Assembly: GCA_029252045.1 (NCBI GenBank)
Contig: JAQXCD010000059.1
Span: forward strand, 1 to 64,000
Origin: Sulfitobacter sp.
GTDB lineage: Bacteria > Pseudomonadota > Alphaproteobacteria > Rhodobacterales > Rhodobacteraceae
Reading direction: 5' to 3'
DNA length: 64,000 bases
The translations under genes and the position numbers were made by a program. This document shows, in pieces, positions 45,874-55,301 of the stretch. The notes under the pieces are model-generated. The model saw nothing but the letters and a program-made list of their open reading frames with translations. It did no database searches and had not been told where the DNA came from. Position 1 is the stretch's first letter; the number at the start of each line of letters is the position of its first letter.

Positions 45874-46133
45874 GCGCGTGATTGCTCGGCGCGCAGCCGC
45901 TCGATCCCTGTGATGATGCTGGCAACACTTGTTATGTCGAAATCAGACGCGGTCGGATTGTTGGCGTTGAAGGGCACCGTGATGTCAAAGGCTTCTTCGA
46001 TGGCAAAGATGCTCTCGACGAGTCCTAAACTGTCAATGCCAAGGCTCTCCAGCGTGCTGTCGGGTATTACATCTTCCGGCTCAAGCAGGGCTTGTTCGGC
46101 GATGATGGCGATGACTTGATCTGTGACGCTCAT
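45870..46133 (-). CDS. Specialised acyl carrier protein
   Basis: An 87-residue acidic protein with the phosphopantetheine site at Ser35 in LESLGIDSLGLVESIFAIEE. The rest of helix II/III (FDITVPFNANNP) differs from housekeeping AcpP. It resembles the group that includes AcpXL of rhizobia, which carries very long chains to lipid A, but its exact class is not established. It is translationally coupled to the ketoacyl synthase (ATGA overlap) and follows lpxD by 32 bases. Confidence 0.88.
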   Translation of the reverse strand: MSVTDQVIAIIAEQALLEPEDVIPDSTLESLGIDSLGLVESIFAIEEAFDITVPFNANNPTASDFDITSVASIITGIERLRAEQSRA

Positions 46134-46165
46134 TTACGATCCCCTTGCACAGTGCTGATGCTGAT

Positions 46166-47257
46166 TTAGGTGTCCTTGGTGTCTTTGAAAACCATCTTTT
46201 TCAATTCGGCTACATCCCGCATGAGGCGCGGCAAGCGGCGCAGCGCTTTGTAGCCTTCGACCTGCTTGTCCATTTGGGTGGCGGGATAGCCCAGCATCGT
46301 GCGTCCGGCGGGGACATTCGACATCAGCTTGGTGCCGCCCCCGGCAATCACGCCGTCGCCTACAAAGATATTGTCGTTCACACCGCATTGACCGGCAAGC
46401 ACGACGTTGTCGCCGATGGTGGCAGATCCCGCGATACCCACCTGCCCGCAGATCAAGCAGTTGCGGCCAATCACAACGTTGTGGCCCAAGTGCACCTGAT
46501 TATCGAGCTTTGTGCCGTCGCCGATTTTGGTATCGCGGATTGTGCCACAGTCGATGGTTGCACCCATACCTATCTCCACATCGTCGCCGATGGTCACGGA
46601 GCCTAGCGAATGGATACGCGTCCAGTCCTGCGCCTTGGCTTCGCCTTGGTCGCCCAAGGTTTTGCGGACCGATTCAACGCTGCTGGGTTCTGCTGTGACG
46701 AAAGAAAACCCGTCCCCGCCAATCCGCGCACCCGGTTGTGCGATAAAGCGTGCCCCGATGGTGACGCGTGCGCCAATGCTGACGGCCTCGCGCAGATAGG
46801 CACCCTCGCCCAGTGCGGCGTTCCAGCCAATGAAACACTGCGGACCAATCACACTGCCCGCACCTATCTTTGCACCTTTGGAGATTACAGCAAGCGGGCC
46901 GACACTGACGCCCGCGCCCAGCTCGGCGTCGGGATCGACAAAGGCAGTCGGATGGATGCCCGCGGCATAGCCCTGCCCTGCGTCCAGGATGCGCGTGAGG
47001 CCGGCCATGGCATAGCGCGGTCGCGGTGCGATGATGGCCGCTTCCAGTCCCAGTGCTTGCCAGTCGGCACTTTCCCACAGCATCGCAACGCGCGCGCGGC
47101 CCTGTCCCAGCGTTTCGGCAAATTTCGGGTTCATCGCCAGCGCCAGATCATCTGGACCCGCCATGGCAGGTTCGGCCGCGCGGGTCACCATAATATCAGT
47201 AGCGCCAAAGGCTTGAGCCCCCAGCGCTACTGCAATCTCTTCTACTGTATGGGTCAT
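46166..47257 (-). CDS. lpxD: UDP-3-O-acylglucosamine N-acyltransferase (LpxD)
   Basis: A 363-residue protein. It has an N-terminal LpxD-type uridine-binding region (residues ~1-100, ending HPTAFVDPDAELGAGVSVGP) and a long left-handed beta-helix of hexapeptide repeats. The catalytic-His region is KLDNQVHLGHNVVIGRNCLI. It adds the N-linked 3-hydroxyacyl chain in lipid A synthesis. The usual partners lpxA, fabZ and bamA are not adjacent, so this may be a second, operon-specific LpxD-like enzyme rather than the only one. It heads the lpxD-ACP-KAS run, after the transpeptidase gene. Confidence 0.85.
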   Translation of the reverse strand: MTHTVEEIAVALGAQAFGATDIMVTRAAEPAMAGPDDLALAMNPKFAETLGQGRARVAMLWESADWQALGLEAAIIAPRPRYAMAGLTRILDAGQGYAAGIHPTAFVDPDAELGAGVSVGPLAVISKGAKIGAGSVIGPQCFIGWNAALGEGAYLREAVSIGARVTIGARFIAQPGARIGGDGFSFVTAEPSSVESVRKTLGDQGEAKAQDWTRIHSLGSVTIGDDVEIGMGATIDCGTIRDTKIGDGTKLDNQVHLGHNVVIGRNCLICGQVGIAGSATIGDNVVLAGQCGVNDNIFVGDGVIAGGGTKLMSNVPAGRTMLGYPATQMDKQVEGYKALRRLPRLMRDVAELKKMVFKDTKDT

Positions 47258-47287
47258 AACGCACTCCGCTTGGGGTTGCGCGCAGAC

Positions 47288-48916
47288 TTACCCCTGAATG
47301 AGGTCCAGTTCCACCCCTGCCTTTTGCAGAGCATCCCAGATGCGCGCATCCCTGCCATAGATATCGCGGCGGAAGTTCAGGTTGCCCTTCGCATCGGTAA
47401 AGGCTGTACGGTAGATGATGTGCACGGGCACGGGTTGGTCCAGATTAACGCGTGCCTCGCGGCCTGTGCGCAGCTGCGACTGGAAATAGGCCTTTGGATC
47501 GGCCTCCTGTTTCGCCAGCAGCGCATAACCGAAATCAAACGGGTCACGCAGGCGGATACAACCGTGGCTGTAAGCGCGCACTTCACGGCTGAACAGGCTC
47601 TTGGCCGGCGTGTCGTGCAGGTAGATGTTGTATTTGTTCGGAAACATATACTTGACCAGCCCCAGCGCGTTTGAGGGGCTGGGCGGCTGGCGCATGGAAT
47701 AAGGAAAGCTGCTGGCCGAATATCTGGCAAAATTGGCCGAGCTACGGTTGACCACACGGCCACGGCTGTCGGTGATCTCGAGGTGGCGAACCGCGTTGGG
47801 GTTGGCACGCAGTGCCGGCAGATATTCCCCCACGACGATCGAGCGCGGGACATACCAGCTGGGATTGATGACCATATGGTCCATCTCGTCCGAGAACTCG
47901 GGCGTTTCGCGGTCCGATCCAAGCGCGCCCACAACCGAGCGGGTCTCGAAAGTGATGCGGCCCTCGTCGATGATCTTGGCGGTAAAATCGGTGATATTTA
48001 CAAGGATATGGCGTGTGCCGCGCTCGCGGTGCAACCAGCGCTCGCGCTCCATTGCCACCAGAACGGATTTGAGGCGGTTGTCGATGCTCTCGTTCATCTC
48101 TTTGATGGTGCCGCTGCCTGCAACGCCGTCCGGCTCCAGCCCGTGGGCTGTCTGGAAGGCCTGAACGGCTGCTGCCATGGCGGTGTCGTAAGTCTTGGCG
48201 TTTGACCGCTCAAGATACCCCATCGCCATCAGGCGGTTGCGCATGGCCAGAACGGCTGGGCCTGTTGCGCCCGGTTTGAGCGATGATGCGTTAACCGTGG
48301 GGCCCCACCCGCCATTGCGCGCGCGCTCTTGGAGCAACATCTTTTGTTTGATCAACGCCGCATATTCAACGGTACGCGGAGCAAGGCCGCGCAAATAGGC
48401 GGCGGGCTGGGAGGATAGAAATCCGGTGATCAGTTCCGCGCGGTCAGTATATTCCACTTCGCGCTTGATTGCATCGATCACGTCACCGGGGATCAAGGCA
48501 CCGCTTTGAATGTCGCGGGCGTATTGCAGGAACATCCGTGTCATCTCGACTTCGATGATACCCAGATCACGGGCAGAGCGGGCATCGCGCATCTGGCGTT
48601 CCAGCGCGTCTATATTATAGCGTGCCACCGGCAGGCCATGGTCGCCGGCATGACGCAGCGCATCCAGCAGGGCGGCACGGCGGGCGGTGTGGACTTCATC
48701 GTTGCCGGTCCAGACACCCTCGAAATTATGGGCGCGGTAGAATTTGGCAATGCCTTCGTCGCGCGATCCGGTTTCCGCCACGGCCTGTTTGAACGCAGTA
48801 ACCTGTGCGCCCGCCTGCTGGGCCGGCGCGGCAAAAAGCGCGCTCAGGGCAAGCGCAAAGAGAACCGATCTGGTCATAGTCTTGGGTGCGGTACAGATTC
48901 GCATCGTCGAAAGCAT
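47288..48916 (-). CDS. L,D-transpeptidase (YcbB/LdtD-like)
   Basis: A 542-residue periplasmic enzyme. After a signal segment (MTRSVLFALALSALFAAPAQ region) come a scaffold domain, a peptidoglycan-binding domain (LKPGATGPAVLAMRNRLMAM, residues ~225-280) and the YkuD catalytic domain. The active-site motif is YSHGCIRLRDPFDFGYALL. Such enzymes make 3-3 cross-links in peptidoglycan. The ATG at 48916 is chosen over 48988 because AGGGGATATTTG precedes it. The gene lies 30 bases before lpxD, tying wall and outer-membrane synthesis together. Confidence 0.9.
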   Translation of the reverse strand: MLSTMRICTAPKTMTRSVLFALALSALFAAPAQQAGAQVTAFKQAVAETGSRDEGIAKFYRAHNFEGVWTGNDEVHTARRAALLDALRHAGDHGLPVARYNIDALERQMRDARSARDLGIIEVEMTRMFLQYARDIQSGALIPGDVIDAIKREVEYTDRAELITGFLSSQPAAYLRGLAPRTVEYAALIKQKMLLQERARNGGWGPTVNASSLKPGATGPAVLAMRNRLMAMGYLERSNAKTYDTAMAAAVQAFQTAHGLEPDGVAGSGTIKEMNESIDNRLKSVLVAMERERWLHRERGTRHILVNITDFTAKIIDEGRITFETRSVVGALGSDRETPEFSDEMDHMVINPSWYVPRSIVVGEYLPALRANPNAVRHLEITDSRGRVVNRSSANFARYSASSFPYSMRQPPSPSNALGLVKYMFPNKYNIYLHDTPAKSLFSREVRAYSHGCIRLRDPFDFGYALLAKQEADPKAYFQSQLRTGREARVNLDQPVPVHIIYRTAFTDAKGNLNFRRDIYGRDARIWDALQKAGVELDLIQG

Positions 48917-49260
48917 CAAATATCCCCTGAAATTTTTAATTTCTTTAAGGAAAACTATGCATAAAGCGCAAGGTCCAAGTCCATTCACAATCAGGATAGA
49001 TGGTTAAAAACCACGGATGATGATGCCCAAACAGCACCTTAAAGGACAACAAAGCCCAATCATGGTCCTGAAATGCGCAAGAAGTCGCCTAAAATTCCCC
49101 GTATCCAGACCGAGGGGGATTCATCTCTTGGTTCCTTTTTTGGCTTATGCAATAGAGAAGATGCATCTGGGGAGATGTTAGCAAAGCCCGTGTAACATCA
49201 CGGGCACAGAGGCAGGATCCACAGGCACGCCGACGAATGGCGAGAAACGGGACAGACAGT
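48917..49260. other. Divergent intergenic region
   Basis: About 340 bases between the transpeptidase and DUF882 genes, which are transcribed apart, so it should hold both promoters. No gene, repeat or convincing operator was seen. The DUF882 gene could start at 49237 rather than 49261. Confidence 0.4.
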
Positions 49261-49830
49261 ATGACAGTCAAAACCACATCAGGTATGACGCGGCGCGGCC
49301 TATTGGGCGCATTTGCGGCAACAGCAGTCACAGCGGCTCCAACCTTTGCTAATGCAGCGGGTTTCCTGCGCGGTGCGGGCGATATTCGCCGCATCAAGAT
49401 GTATTCCGGTCGCACGGGCGAACGGATCGATATGATCTACTGGATCGAAGGCAAATATATCGGCGACGCGGTCAAGGAAGTGAACTACTTCATGCGTGAC
49501 TGGCGGACAAATGACGTCGTTAAAATGGACTTGCGGACGGTTGATATCATGGCCGCCGCGCACAACCTTCTGGACGTGGATGAGCCATATATGCTGCTCT
49601 CTGGCTACCGTAGTCCCAAGACAAACGCGATGCTGCGCTCCCGCTCGGGTGGCGTTGCAAAGAACTCCCTGCACATGCGCGGTCAGGCTGCTGATCTGCG
49701 GTTGAGCTCGCGTTCGGTTGGCCAGATGGCGAAAGCTGCAGCTGTGTGCCGCGGTGGCGGTGTTGGCCGTTACTCCGGTTCCAACTTTGTTCATATGGAT
49801 TGCGGTGTTGTGCGGAGCTGGGGCGGCTAA
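49261..49830 (+). CDS. DUF882 (YcbK-like, M15 peptidase-related) exported protein
   Basis: A 189-residue protein. It has a twin-arginine-like signal (TRRGLLGAFAATAVTAAPTF) and a C-terminal M15-type zinc peptidase fold: SGYRSPKTNAMLRSRSGGVA, SLHMRGQAADLRL (His and Asp ligands) and NFVHMDCG. Relatives cut peptidoglycan cross-links. The product is probably a periplasmic peptidoglycan-modifying enzyme, matching the adjacent L,D-transpeptidase. The start at 49261 is chosen for the compact signal peptide. Confidence 0.87.
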   Translation: MTVKTTSGMTRRGLLGAFAATAVTAAPTFANAAGFLRGAGDIRRIKMYSGRTGERIDMIYWIEGKYIGDAVKEVNYFMRDWRTNDVVKMDLRTVDIMAAAHNLLDVDEPYMLLSGYRSPKTNAMLRSRSGGVAKNSLHMRGQAADLRLSSRSVGQMAKAAAVCRGGGVGRYSGSNFVHMDCGVVRSWGG

Positions 49831-49860
49831 GCCTCCCTCCTCCCCCACCGTATGATTTGA

Positions 49861-49886
49861 AAAGCGCTCTTCGGGGCGTTTTTTCG
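49861..49886 (+). terminator. Terminator after the DUF882 gene
   Basis: The stem AAAAGCGCTC / GGGCGTTTTT (with G-T pairs) carries a TTCG loop and ends in a T run. Confidence 0.75.
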
Positions 49887-49984
49887 TTTTTGGGGCGATA
49901 GTGCTTGCCGTGTCATCATCAATGATTTGCGTCACGTCGCGCAACATGCGACGCAGGAGGCCAGCCTGCCAAGGAGACGCACCA

Positions 49985-51241
49985 ATGACATTTCTGCAAA
50001 TAACCTCGCTTCTGATCGTCCTTGCGGGCGGTTTCGGGGCGGTGAACTACTTGTTTTTGCGCCTTCCTTCGGCAATTGGCATCCTTGTCGTCTCGCTGTT
50101 GGCGTCCTTTGTTCTGCTGGGGGTGGATGTTTTGCTGCCTGCATTAGGGATTGCCGATACGGTGCGCGGCATCGTGACCGGCATCGACTTTTCCGAGGCT
50201 TTGCTGGAAGGCATGTTGGGCTTGCTGCTGTTTGCCGGGGCGCTGCATGTGAAATTGGGGGATTTGCGTGCACAATGGAAGGTGGTCTTCCTGATGGCTA
50301 CCTTGGGGATTGCCCTGTCTACAGTGGTTGTCGGCTTTGGCTTCTCCTGGATCACGGGCATGCCACTGCTGACGGCGCTGGTATTCGGCGCGCTGATTTC
50401 TCCGACAGATCCGGTGGCCGTTTTGGGCGTGCTCCGCGAAGCCGATTTGCCCAAGGCGCTGGAGACGAAGATTGCCGGTGAAAGCCTGTTCAACGATGGT
50501 GTGGGCTATGTGGTGTTTCTGGTGTTGGTTGGCCTCGCCTTTCCCCATGACGCGGGGCACGGACCTGCGGGAAATCCGCTGACAGGGGCTGCCGTTCTGT
50601 TCTTTCAGGAGGCTGTTGGCGGCGCTGTTTTGGGGCTGGTTCTCGGCTGGCTGACGTTTCGGGTGATGCGGCGGATTGATGATTATCCGCTGGAGGTATT
50701 GCTGACGCTCGGTCTGGCCTTCGGGGGATACGAACTGGCCGTCTGGTTGCATGTCTCGGCCCCGATTATGGCGGTTTGTGCAGGGCTGTTGATTGGTGAT
50801 GTCGGCACGTCAAAAGGAATGTCCGCCCAGACGCGCACCTATGTTGCCGGCTTCTGGGAGTTGATTGATGAAATCCTGAACGCGGTTTTGTTCTTGCTGA
50901 TCGGGTTTGAAGTGTTTGCGATTACCTTTGAGGACAATGTCTTGCTGACGGCGACAGCAGCGATCGCTCTGGCGTTGGTAGCGCGGTTTGTGGCTGTGGG
51001 AGTCCCGATTGCCCTGCTGCGGCCTTTCCGTAGCTTTAATGCGGGCGTCGTCCCGATCATGACCTGGGGCGGATTGAAGGGCGGCATTTCTGTTGCATTG
51101 GCGCTGTCCCTGCCCGAGGGCGAATGGAAGCCGCTGATCCTGACCTGCACCTATGTTGTTGTCATTTTTTCGATCATCGTTCAGGGGCTGACCGTTGCGA
51201 AATTGGCAAACCGCGTCGGCCGCGCCCCCGATATGATGTGA
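49985..51241 (+). CDS. CPA1-family Na+/H+ antiporter
   Basis: A 418-residue membrane protein with about twelve hydrophobic segments. CPA1 features include the LISPTDPVAVLGVLREADLP segment bearing the Asp of the transport site, ETKIAGESLFNDGVGYVVFL with the second acidic site, and MTWGGLKGGISVALALSLP. It exchanges Na+ (or K+) for protons, a normal need for a marine bacterium. AAGGAGACGCACCA precedes the ATG at 49985. No cytoplasmic regulatory tail is present. Confidence 0.92.
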   Translation: MTFLQITSLLIVLAGGFGAVNYLFLRLPSAIGILVVSLLASFVLLGVDVLLPALGIADTVRGIVTGIDFSEALLEGMLGLLLFAGALHVKLGDLRAQWKVVFLMATLGIALSTVVVGFGFSWITGMPLLTALVFGALISPTDPVAVLGVLREADLPKALETKIAGESLFNDGVGYVVFLVLVGLAFPHDAGHGPAGNPLTGAAVLFFQEAVGGAVLGLVLGWLTFRVMRRIDDYPLEVLLTLGLAFGGYELAVWLHVSAPIMAVCAGLLIGDVGTSKGMSAQTRTYVAGFWELIDEILNAVLFLLIGFEVFAITFEDNVLLTATAAIALALVARFVAVGVPIALLRPFRSFNAGVVPIMTWGGLKGGISVALALSLPEGEWKPLILTCTYVVVIFSIIVQGLTVAKLANRVGRAPDMM

Positions 51242-51328
51242 CCTGAGCGAGGGTATGAGGGGGCCAGCCCCCATTGCCCTGAAGGCCAATCCCCCCGGAG
51301 GATTTATAGCCAAATAAGATAGGCGGGA

Positions 51329-52918
51329 TCAGCCGTTATGGCGGTGGATAAAGCTGACAAGAGCGGCGGTTGATCCGTCTTCCGCGCTGGTATCTGTTGC
51401 GCCCTCAATAACGGGTTGTAGCGATGTGGCTAGCTCCTTGCCGAGCTCGACGCCCCATTGGTCAAACGAGATGATGTCAAGGATGATGCCTTCGACAAAA
51501 ACGCGGTGCTCGTAGAGGGCGATGATCTGGCCGAGTGTGAAGGGATCAAGCTGCGGATAGAGGAGTGTTGTGGAGGGGCGGTTGCCGGGAAACACACGGT
51601 GGCGGGCCTGACGGTCCAGCTCTGCTCCGGTAAAGCCTTTGGTCGCGGCGATTGCACGGGCCTCGTCGAGGCTGCGACCTTGCATTAGTGCTTTGGATTG
51701 GGCGAGGCAGTTGGCGACCAGCAATTGGTGGTGGTGGGCAAGTTCAGCCTCGTGACCATTGGCGGCGAGCAGGAATTCACAGGGGATCACTCGGGTGCCT
51801 TGGTGGATCAACTGGTAGAAGGCGTGCTGTCCATTCGTACCCGCTGCCCCCCAGACGACGGGTCCTGTATGGCGCGGGCTGTTTACACCACTGCGCTGCA
51901 CGCCTTTGCCGTTCGATTCCATTTCAAGCTGTTGGAGGTAGTTGGGCAGCAGACCAAGCAGTTCGTCATAGGGCAGAACAGCACGGGTTGCATAATCACA
52001 TATCTGGTTGTGCCAGATGCCTGTGAGCGCCAGTAAAACGGGCAGGTTTTCATGCAAGTCAGCGACCCGGAAGTGGGTGTCCATGTCTTGGGCGCCGCGC
52101 AGAAACGCGTCGAACGCCTTCGGCCCGATGGCGATCATCAGGGACAGGCCGATGGGACCCCATACAGAGTAGCGTCCCCCCACCCAATCTTCGAAACCGA
52201 AAACACGCGCGGGATCAATCCCGAACTCGGCGGTTTTATCTGCGGCAGTGCTGAGCGCTGCAAACTGGGTTTTGGGATCTCCGCCGTGATCGTGCATCCA
52301 GGCGCGCGCGGTACGCGCGTTTGTCATCGTCTCGATTGTTGTGAATGTTTTCGAGGCGACAATCACCAGCGTTGTCTTGGCATCCAGTCCGCGCAGGGTG
52401 TCGGCGATATCAGCGCCATCGACGTTCGAGACAAAATGGCAGCGCGGGCCGTCATGGTAGGGTGCCAGCGCCCGCACGGCCATGGCGGGGCCCAGATCGG
52501 AGCCGCCGATCCCTATGTTAATGACATCCGTGTAGCTGCCGCTGCGGACCTCGTCCGCATAGCGCCGCATGGCGACCAGTGTATCAAGAACGGCTGGCAT
52601 CACGTCATCACCCTCGACCATGACGGGGCCGCCGTCCAGATTACGCAGGGCGGTGTGGAGTACGGCGCGGTCTTCGGTCTCGTTGATGTGGACCCCGCTG
52701 AACATCTCGTTGCGGCGGGCCTCTACGCCGGCATCGCGGGCGAGATCGAGCAGCGTGTCGCGGGTTTGCGCGTCAATGTTGGTTTTCGAGTAATCGAAAT
52801 ACATGTCACCGACCTGCACAGAGAAATCACTGGCGCGGTCAGGGTCATCAAACAGGTCGCGGATCGCGCGGTCTTTATGGGCTGCGTGTTGCTTGCTCAG
52901 GGTGGTCCAGCGGCTCAT
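51329..52918 (-). CDS. pgi: Glucose-6-phosphate isomerase
   Basis: A 529-residue enzyme interconverting glucose 6-phosphate and fructose 6-phosphate. Family motifs are [31 protein letters not shown], the catalytic Glu region [19 protein letters not shown] and [11 protein letters not shown] near the end. It starts within the pgl stop (ATGA). It is the last gene of the zwf-pgl-pgi operon that feeds the Entner-Doudoroff/pentose phosphate routes. Confidence 0.96.
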   Translation of the reverse strand: MSRWTTLSKQHAAHKDRAIRDLFDDPDRASDFSVQVGDMYFDYSKTNIDAQTRDTLLDLARDAGVEARRNEMFSGVHINETEDRAVLHTALRNLDGGPVMVEGDDVMPAVLDTLVAMRRYADEVRSGSYTDVINIGIGGSDLGPAMAVRALAPYHDGPRCHFVSNVDGADIADTLRGLDAKTTLVIVASKTFTTIETMTNARTARAWMHDHGGDPKTQFAALSTAADKTAEFGIDPARVFGFEDWVGGRYSVWGPIGLSLMIAIGPKAFDAFLRGAQDMDTHFRVADLHENLPVLLALTGIWHNQICDYATRAVLPYDELLGLLPNYLQQLEMESNGKGVQRSGVNSPRHTGPVVWGAAGTNGQHAFYQLIHQGTRVIPCEFLLAANGHEAELAHHHQLLVANCLAQSKALMQGRSLDEARAIAATKGFTGAELDRQARHRVFPGNRPSTTLLYPQLDPFTLGQIIALYEHRVFVEGIILDIISFDQWGVELGKELATSLQPVIEGATDTSAEDGSTAALVSFIHRHNG

Positions 52919-53589
52919 GTGGCGCTCCAGTGAATGGTGGCGTTCGGGAGGATAATTTGTACGGGGGCCTGGGTCGCTGGCAAATGTGCGGCCTGTGTGA
53001 CTGCGGCGCGTTTGTCGGGGCCTGTGATCAGCAAATGGGTGCTGCGCGCGCTGCGCAGTGCCGGCGCTGTGAGGCTGAAGCGGCGCGATTGTTGGCCGGG
53101 GGCTGTGATGGGCAGCAGCAAGGGCGCGTCATCAGCCATCGCTTCGGTCAGCCCTTCTGCCTTTGGAAACAGGGAGGCCGTGTGCATGTCAGCGCCCATT
53201 CCCAGCAAAAGCACATCGATTGGCAAAACATGTGCGAGGCTGCGGGACAATGTGCGGGCAGCCGTTTCGATGTCACCCGTGTCCGTGTAATAGGGCGTGA
53301 ACGATGCAGCAGCAGCGTGGCCTGTCAGCAGCCGTGACCGGATCAGGGCGGCGTTGGATTGTGGATCATCCTCAGGCACCCAACGCTCGTCCGTCAGCAG
53401 CACATGCACGCGGGCCCAGTCCAGCGGCAACTGCGCGAGTGCATCAAACAAGGGGCCCGGAGTAGCGCCACCCGGAACAGCAAAGCAGACAGCCTCACGC
53501 GCGGCCAGTGCTGCAGCCAGATCAGCCGCAAGCGCCTGCGCCACAGTCGTCATCAACGTTGCGCGGTCGGGGTATTCAATCAGGTTCAT
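52915..53589 (-). CDS. pgl: 6-phosphogluconolactonase
   Basis: A 224-residue enzyme hydrolysing 6-phosphogluconolactone. It has the family motifs [36 protein letters not shown] and [18 protein letters not shown]. In the last, the common GxxGHTAS pattern reads GADMHTAS. The ATG at 53589 overlaps the zwf stop, so it is co-translated; a start 18 bases further upstream is possible but less likely. Confidence 0.94.
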   Translation of the reverse strand: MNLIEYPDRATLMTTVAQALAADLAAALAAREAVCFAVPGGATPGPLFDALAQLPLDWARVHVLLTDERWVPEDDPQSNAALIRSRLLTGHAAAASFTPYYTDTGDIETAARTLSRSLAHVLPIDVLLLGMGADMHTASLFPKAEGLTEAMADDAPLLLPITAPGQQSRRFSLTAPALRSARSTHLLITGPDKRAAVTQAAHLPATQAPVQIILPNATIHWSAT

Positions 53590-55055
53590 TCTGCAAGCTT
53601 CCGCCATTCACGGCCCTCGCGACGCATCAGCTCGCTTGCGTCTGTCGGGCCCGTACTGCCATGGTCGTAGGGTTTGGGTACGTCATTGCGGGCCTCCCAA
53701 CCTTCGATGATCGGGTCGGTCCACGCCCATGCAGCCTCGACCTCGTCGCCGCGCATGAACAAGGTCTGGTTGCCGCGGATCACATCCATGATCAATCGCT
53801 CATAAGCGTCGACATGTTCGACATCATCGGGGTTCAGGGTTTCGGCAAAGGTCATGTCCAGTGGCACGTCAATCAGGCGCATGCCGCCCGGACCCGGCTC
53901 TTTGATGGTCACGCCGAGGGTGATGCCTTCGTTCGGTTGCAGCCGGATCGACAGCACGTTCCGGTGGCGGCCCGCCTCCTCGCCGAAAATACTGTGCGGT
54001 GTGTCTTTGAACACCACCGTGATTTCAGAGGAGCGCGCGGCAAGGCGCTTGCCTGTGCGCATGTAAAACGGTGTGCCCGCCCACCGCCAGTTGCTGATTT
54101 CGGTCCGCAGGGCGATAAAGCTCTCGGTGCGCGAGCGCGGGTTTTCAACGGCCGTGCGGTATCCGGGATTCTTGGCCTCGTTGCAGGGCTCTGCCTGATA
54201 CTGGCCGCGCACGATGTGGTAAGGCGCCACAGGGTCCAGCGCACGAATGACTTTCAGCTTTTCATCGCGCACTGCATCGGGGGAAAACCGCGCGGGCGGC
54301 TCCATCGCGATCAGGCACAACAACTGCATCAGGTGGTTTTGCACCATATCGCGCATCGCACCGGATTTGTCGTAATATTCACCCCTGCCCCCGACACCCA
54401 CGGTTTCGGCAACAGTGATCTGGATGTGATCCACATATTGGCTGTTCCACAACGGCTCGAACAGCATATTGCCAAAGCGGACGGCCATCAGGTTTTGCAC
54501 CGTTTCTTTACCGAGGTAATGGTCGATCCGGTAAATCTGGTCTTCGTTGAAATAGGTAGCGAGCGTTTTGTTCAGCGCGCGGGCGGTTTGCAGATCACGG
54601 CCAAAGGGTTTTTCGACCACGATACGAGCACGGGCGTCTGCCATACCCCATTTTTGCAACCGTTCCGCTAAATCCCCGAAAAGCGCGGGTGCAACGGAAA
54701 AATAATAGGCCTCTACCCGCTCGGTGCCGGCCATCAGGGTCTGAAGTTCTTTCCAGCCTTGATCCCCGCGCGCGTCTATTGTGACATACTCCAGCTGCGC
54801 CAGAAACGCCGCAAGGTTGTCCGCTTCGCAGGCATGATCGCCGCCGAACTCTGCAATCGCTTCTCGGATCATCTCGCGGTAGCCTGCTGTGTCCAGCTCG
54901 CTTCGGGCCGCACCAATGATGCGGGCCTCGGGCGGCATCTGGCCTGCGCAAAAACGACGGTACAAACCGGGGAGGATTTTTCGGCGGGCCAGATCACCTG
55001 TGCCGCCGAAAATCACCAGATCGAACTGGTCTACCGGAATAACGCGCGAAACCAT
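53586..55055 (-). CDS. zwf: Glucose-6-phosphate 1-dehydrogenase
   Basis: A 489-residue NADP-dependent enzyme, the first step of the oxidative pentose phosphate and Entner-Doudoroff pathways. It shows the nucleotide-binding start VIFGGTGDLARRKILPGLYR, VVEKPFGRDLQTARALN and the active-site block YRIDHYLGKETVQNLMAVRF. The ATG at 55055 is chosen by homology; the open frame runs further but lacks coding character. It leads the operon and is divergent from the radical SAM gene across 246 bases. Confidence 0.96.
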   Translation of the reverse strand: MVSRVIPVDQFDLVIFGGTGDLARRKILPGLYRRFCAGQMPPEARIIGAARSELDTAGYREMIREAIAEFGGDHACEADNLAAFLAQLEYVTIDARGDQGWKELQTLMAGTERVEAYYFSVAPALFGDLAERLQKWGMADARARIVVEKPFGRDLQTARALNKTLATYFNEDQIYRIDHYLGKETVQNLMAVRFGNMLFEPLWNSQYVDHIQITVAETVGVGGRGEYYDKSGAMRDMVQNHLMQLLCLIAMEPPARFSPDAVRDEKLKVIRALDPVAPYHIVRGQYQAEPCNEAKNPGYRTAVENPRSRTESFIALRTEISNWRWAGTPFYMRTGKRLAARSSEITVVFKDTPHSIFGEEAGRHRNVLSIRLQPNEGITLGVTIKEPGPGGMRLIDVPLDMTFAETLNPDDVEHVDAYERLIMDVIRGNQTLFMRGDEVEAAWAWTDPIIEGWEARNDVPKPYDHGSTGPTDASELMRREGREWRKLAE

Positions 55056-55301
55056 GGGTGCTACCTTTGTTTTCACCGCGCGCCGGTGGGGTCCTGCGCG
55101 GGCTGTATTTTTGCACAGGTGATGCCAGTGCTTTTGGGGATGTGTAAGGGATTCCCGCCCCTGACGCCTTATGTTAGCGCAAACATACATAAATATTTGC
55201 TGATCACAAGAGTGTGCGCAGGGCCGCCTTGGTCTTTTCTTGCCTTTGCACTTCACCTACCCCATGTAAACGGCACGACAAATCTATCGGAGGGTAAGCG
55301 G

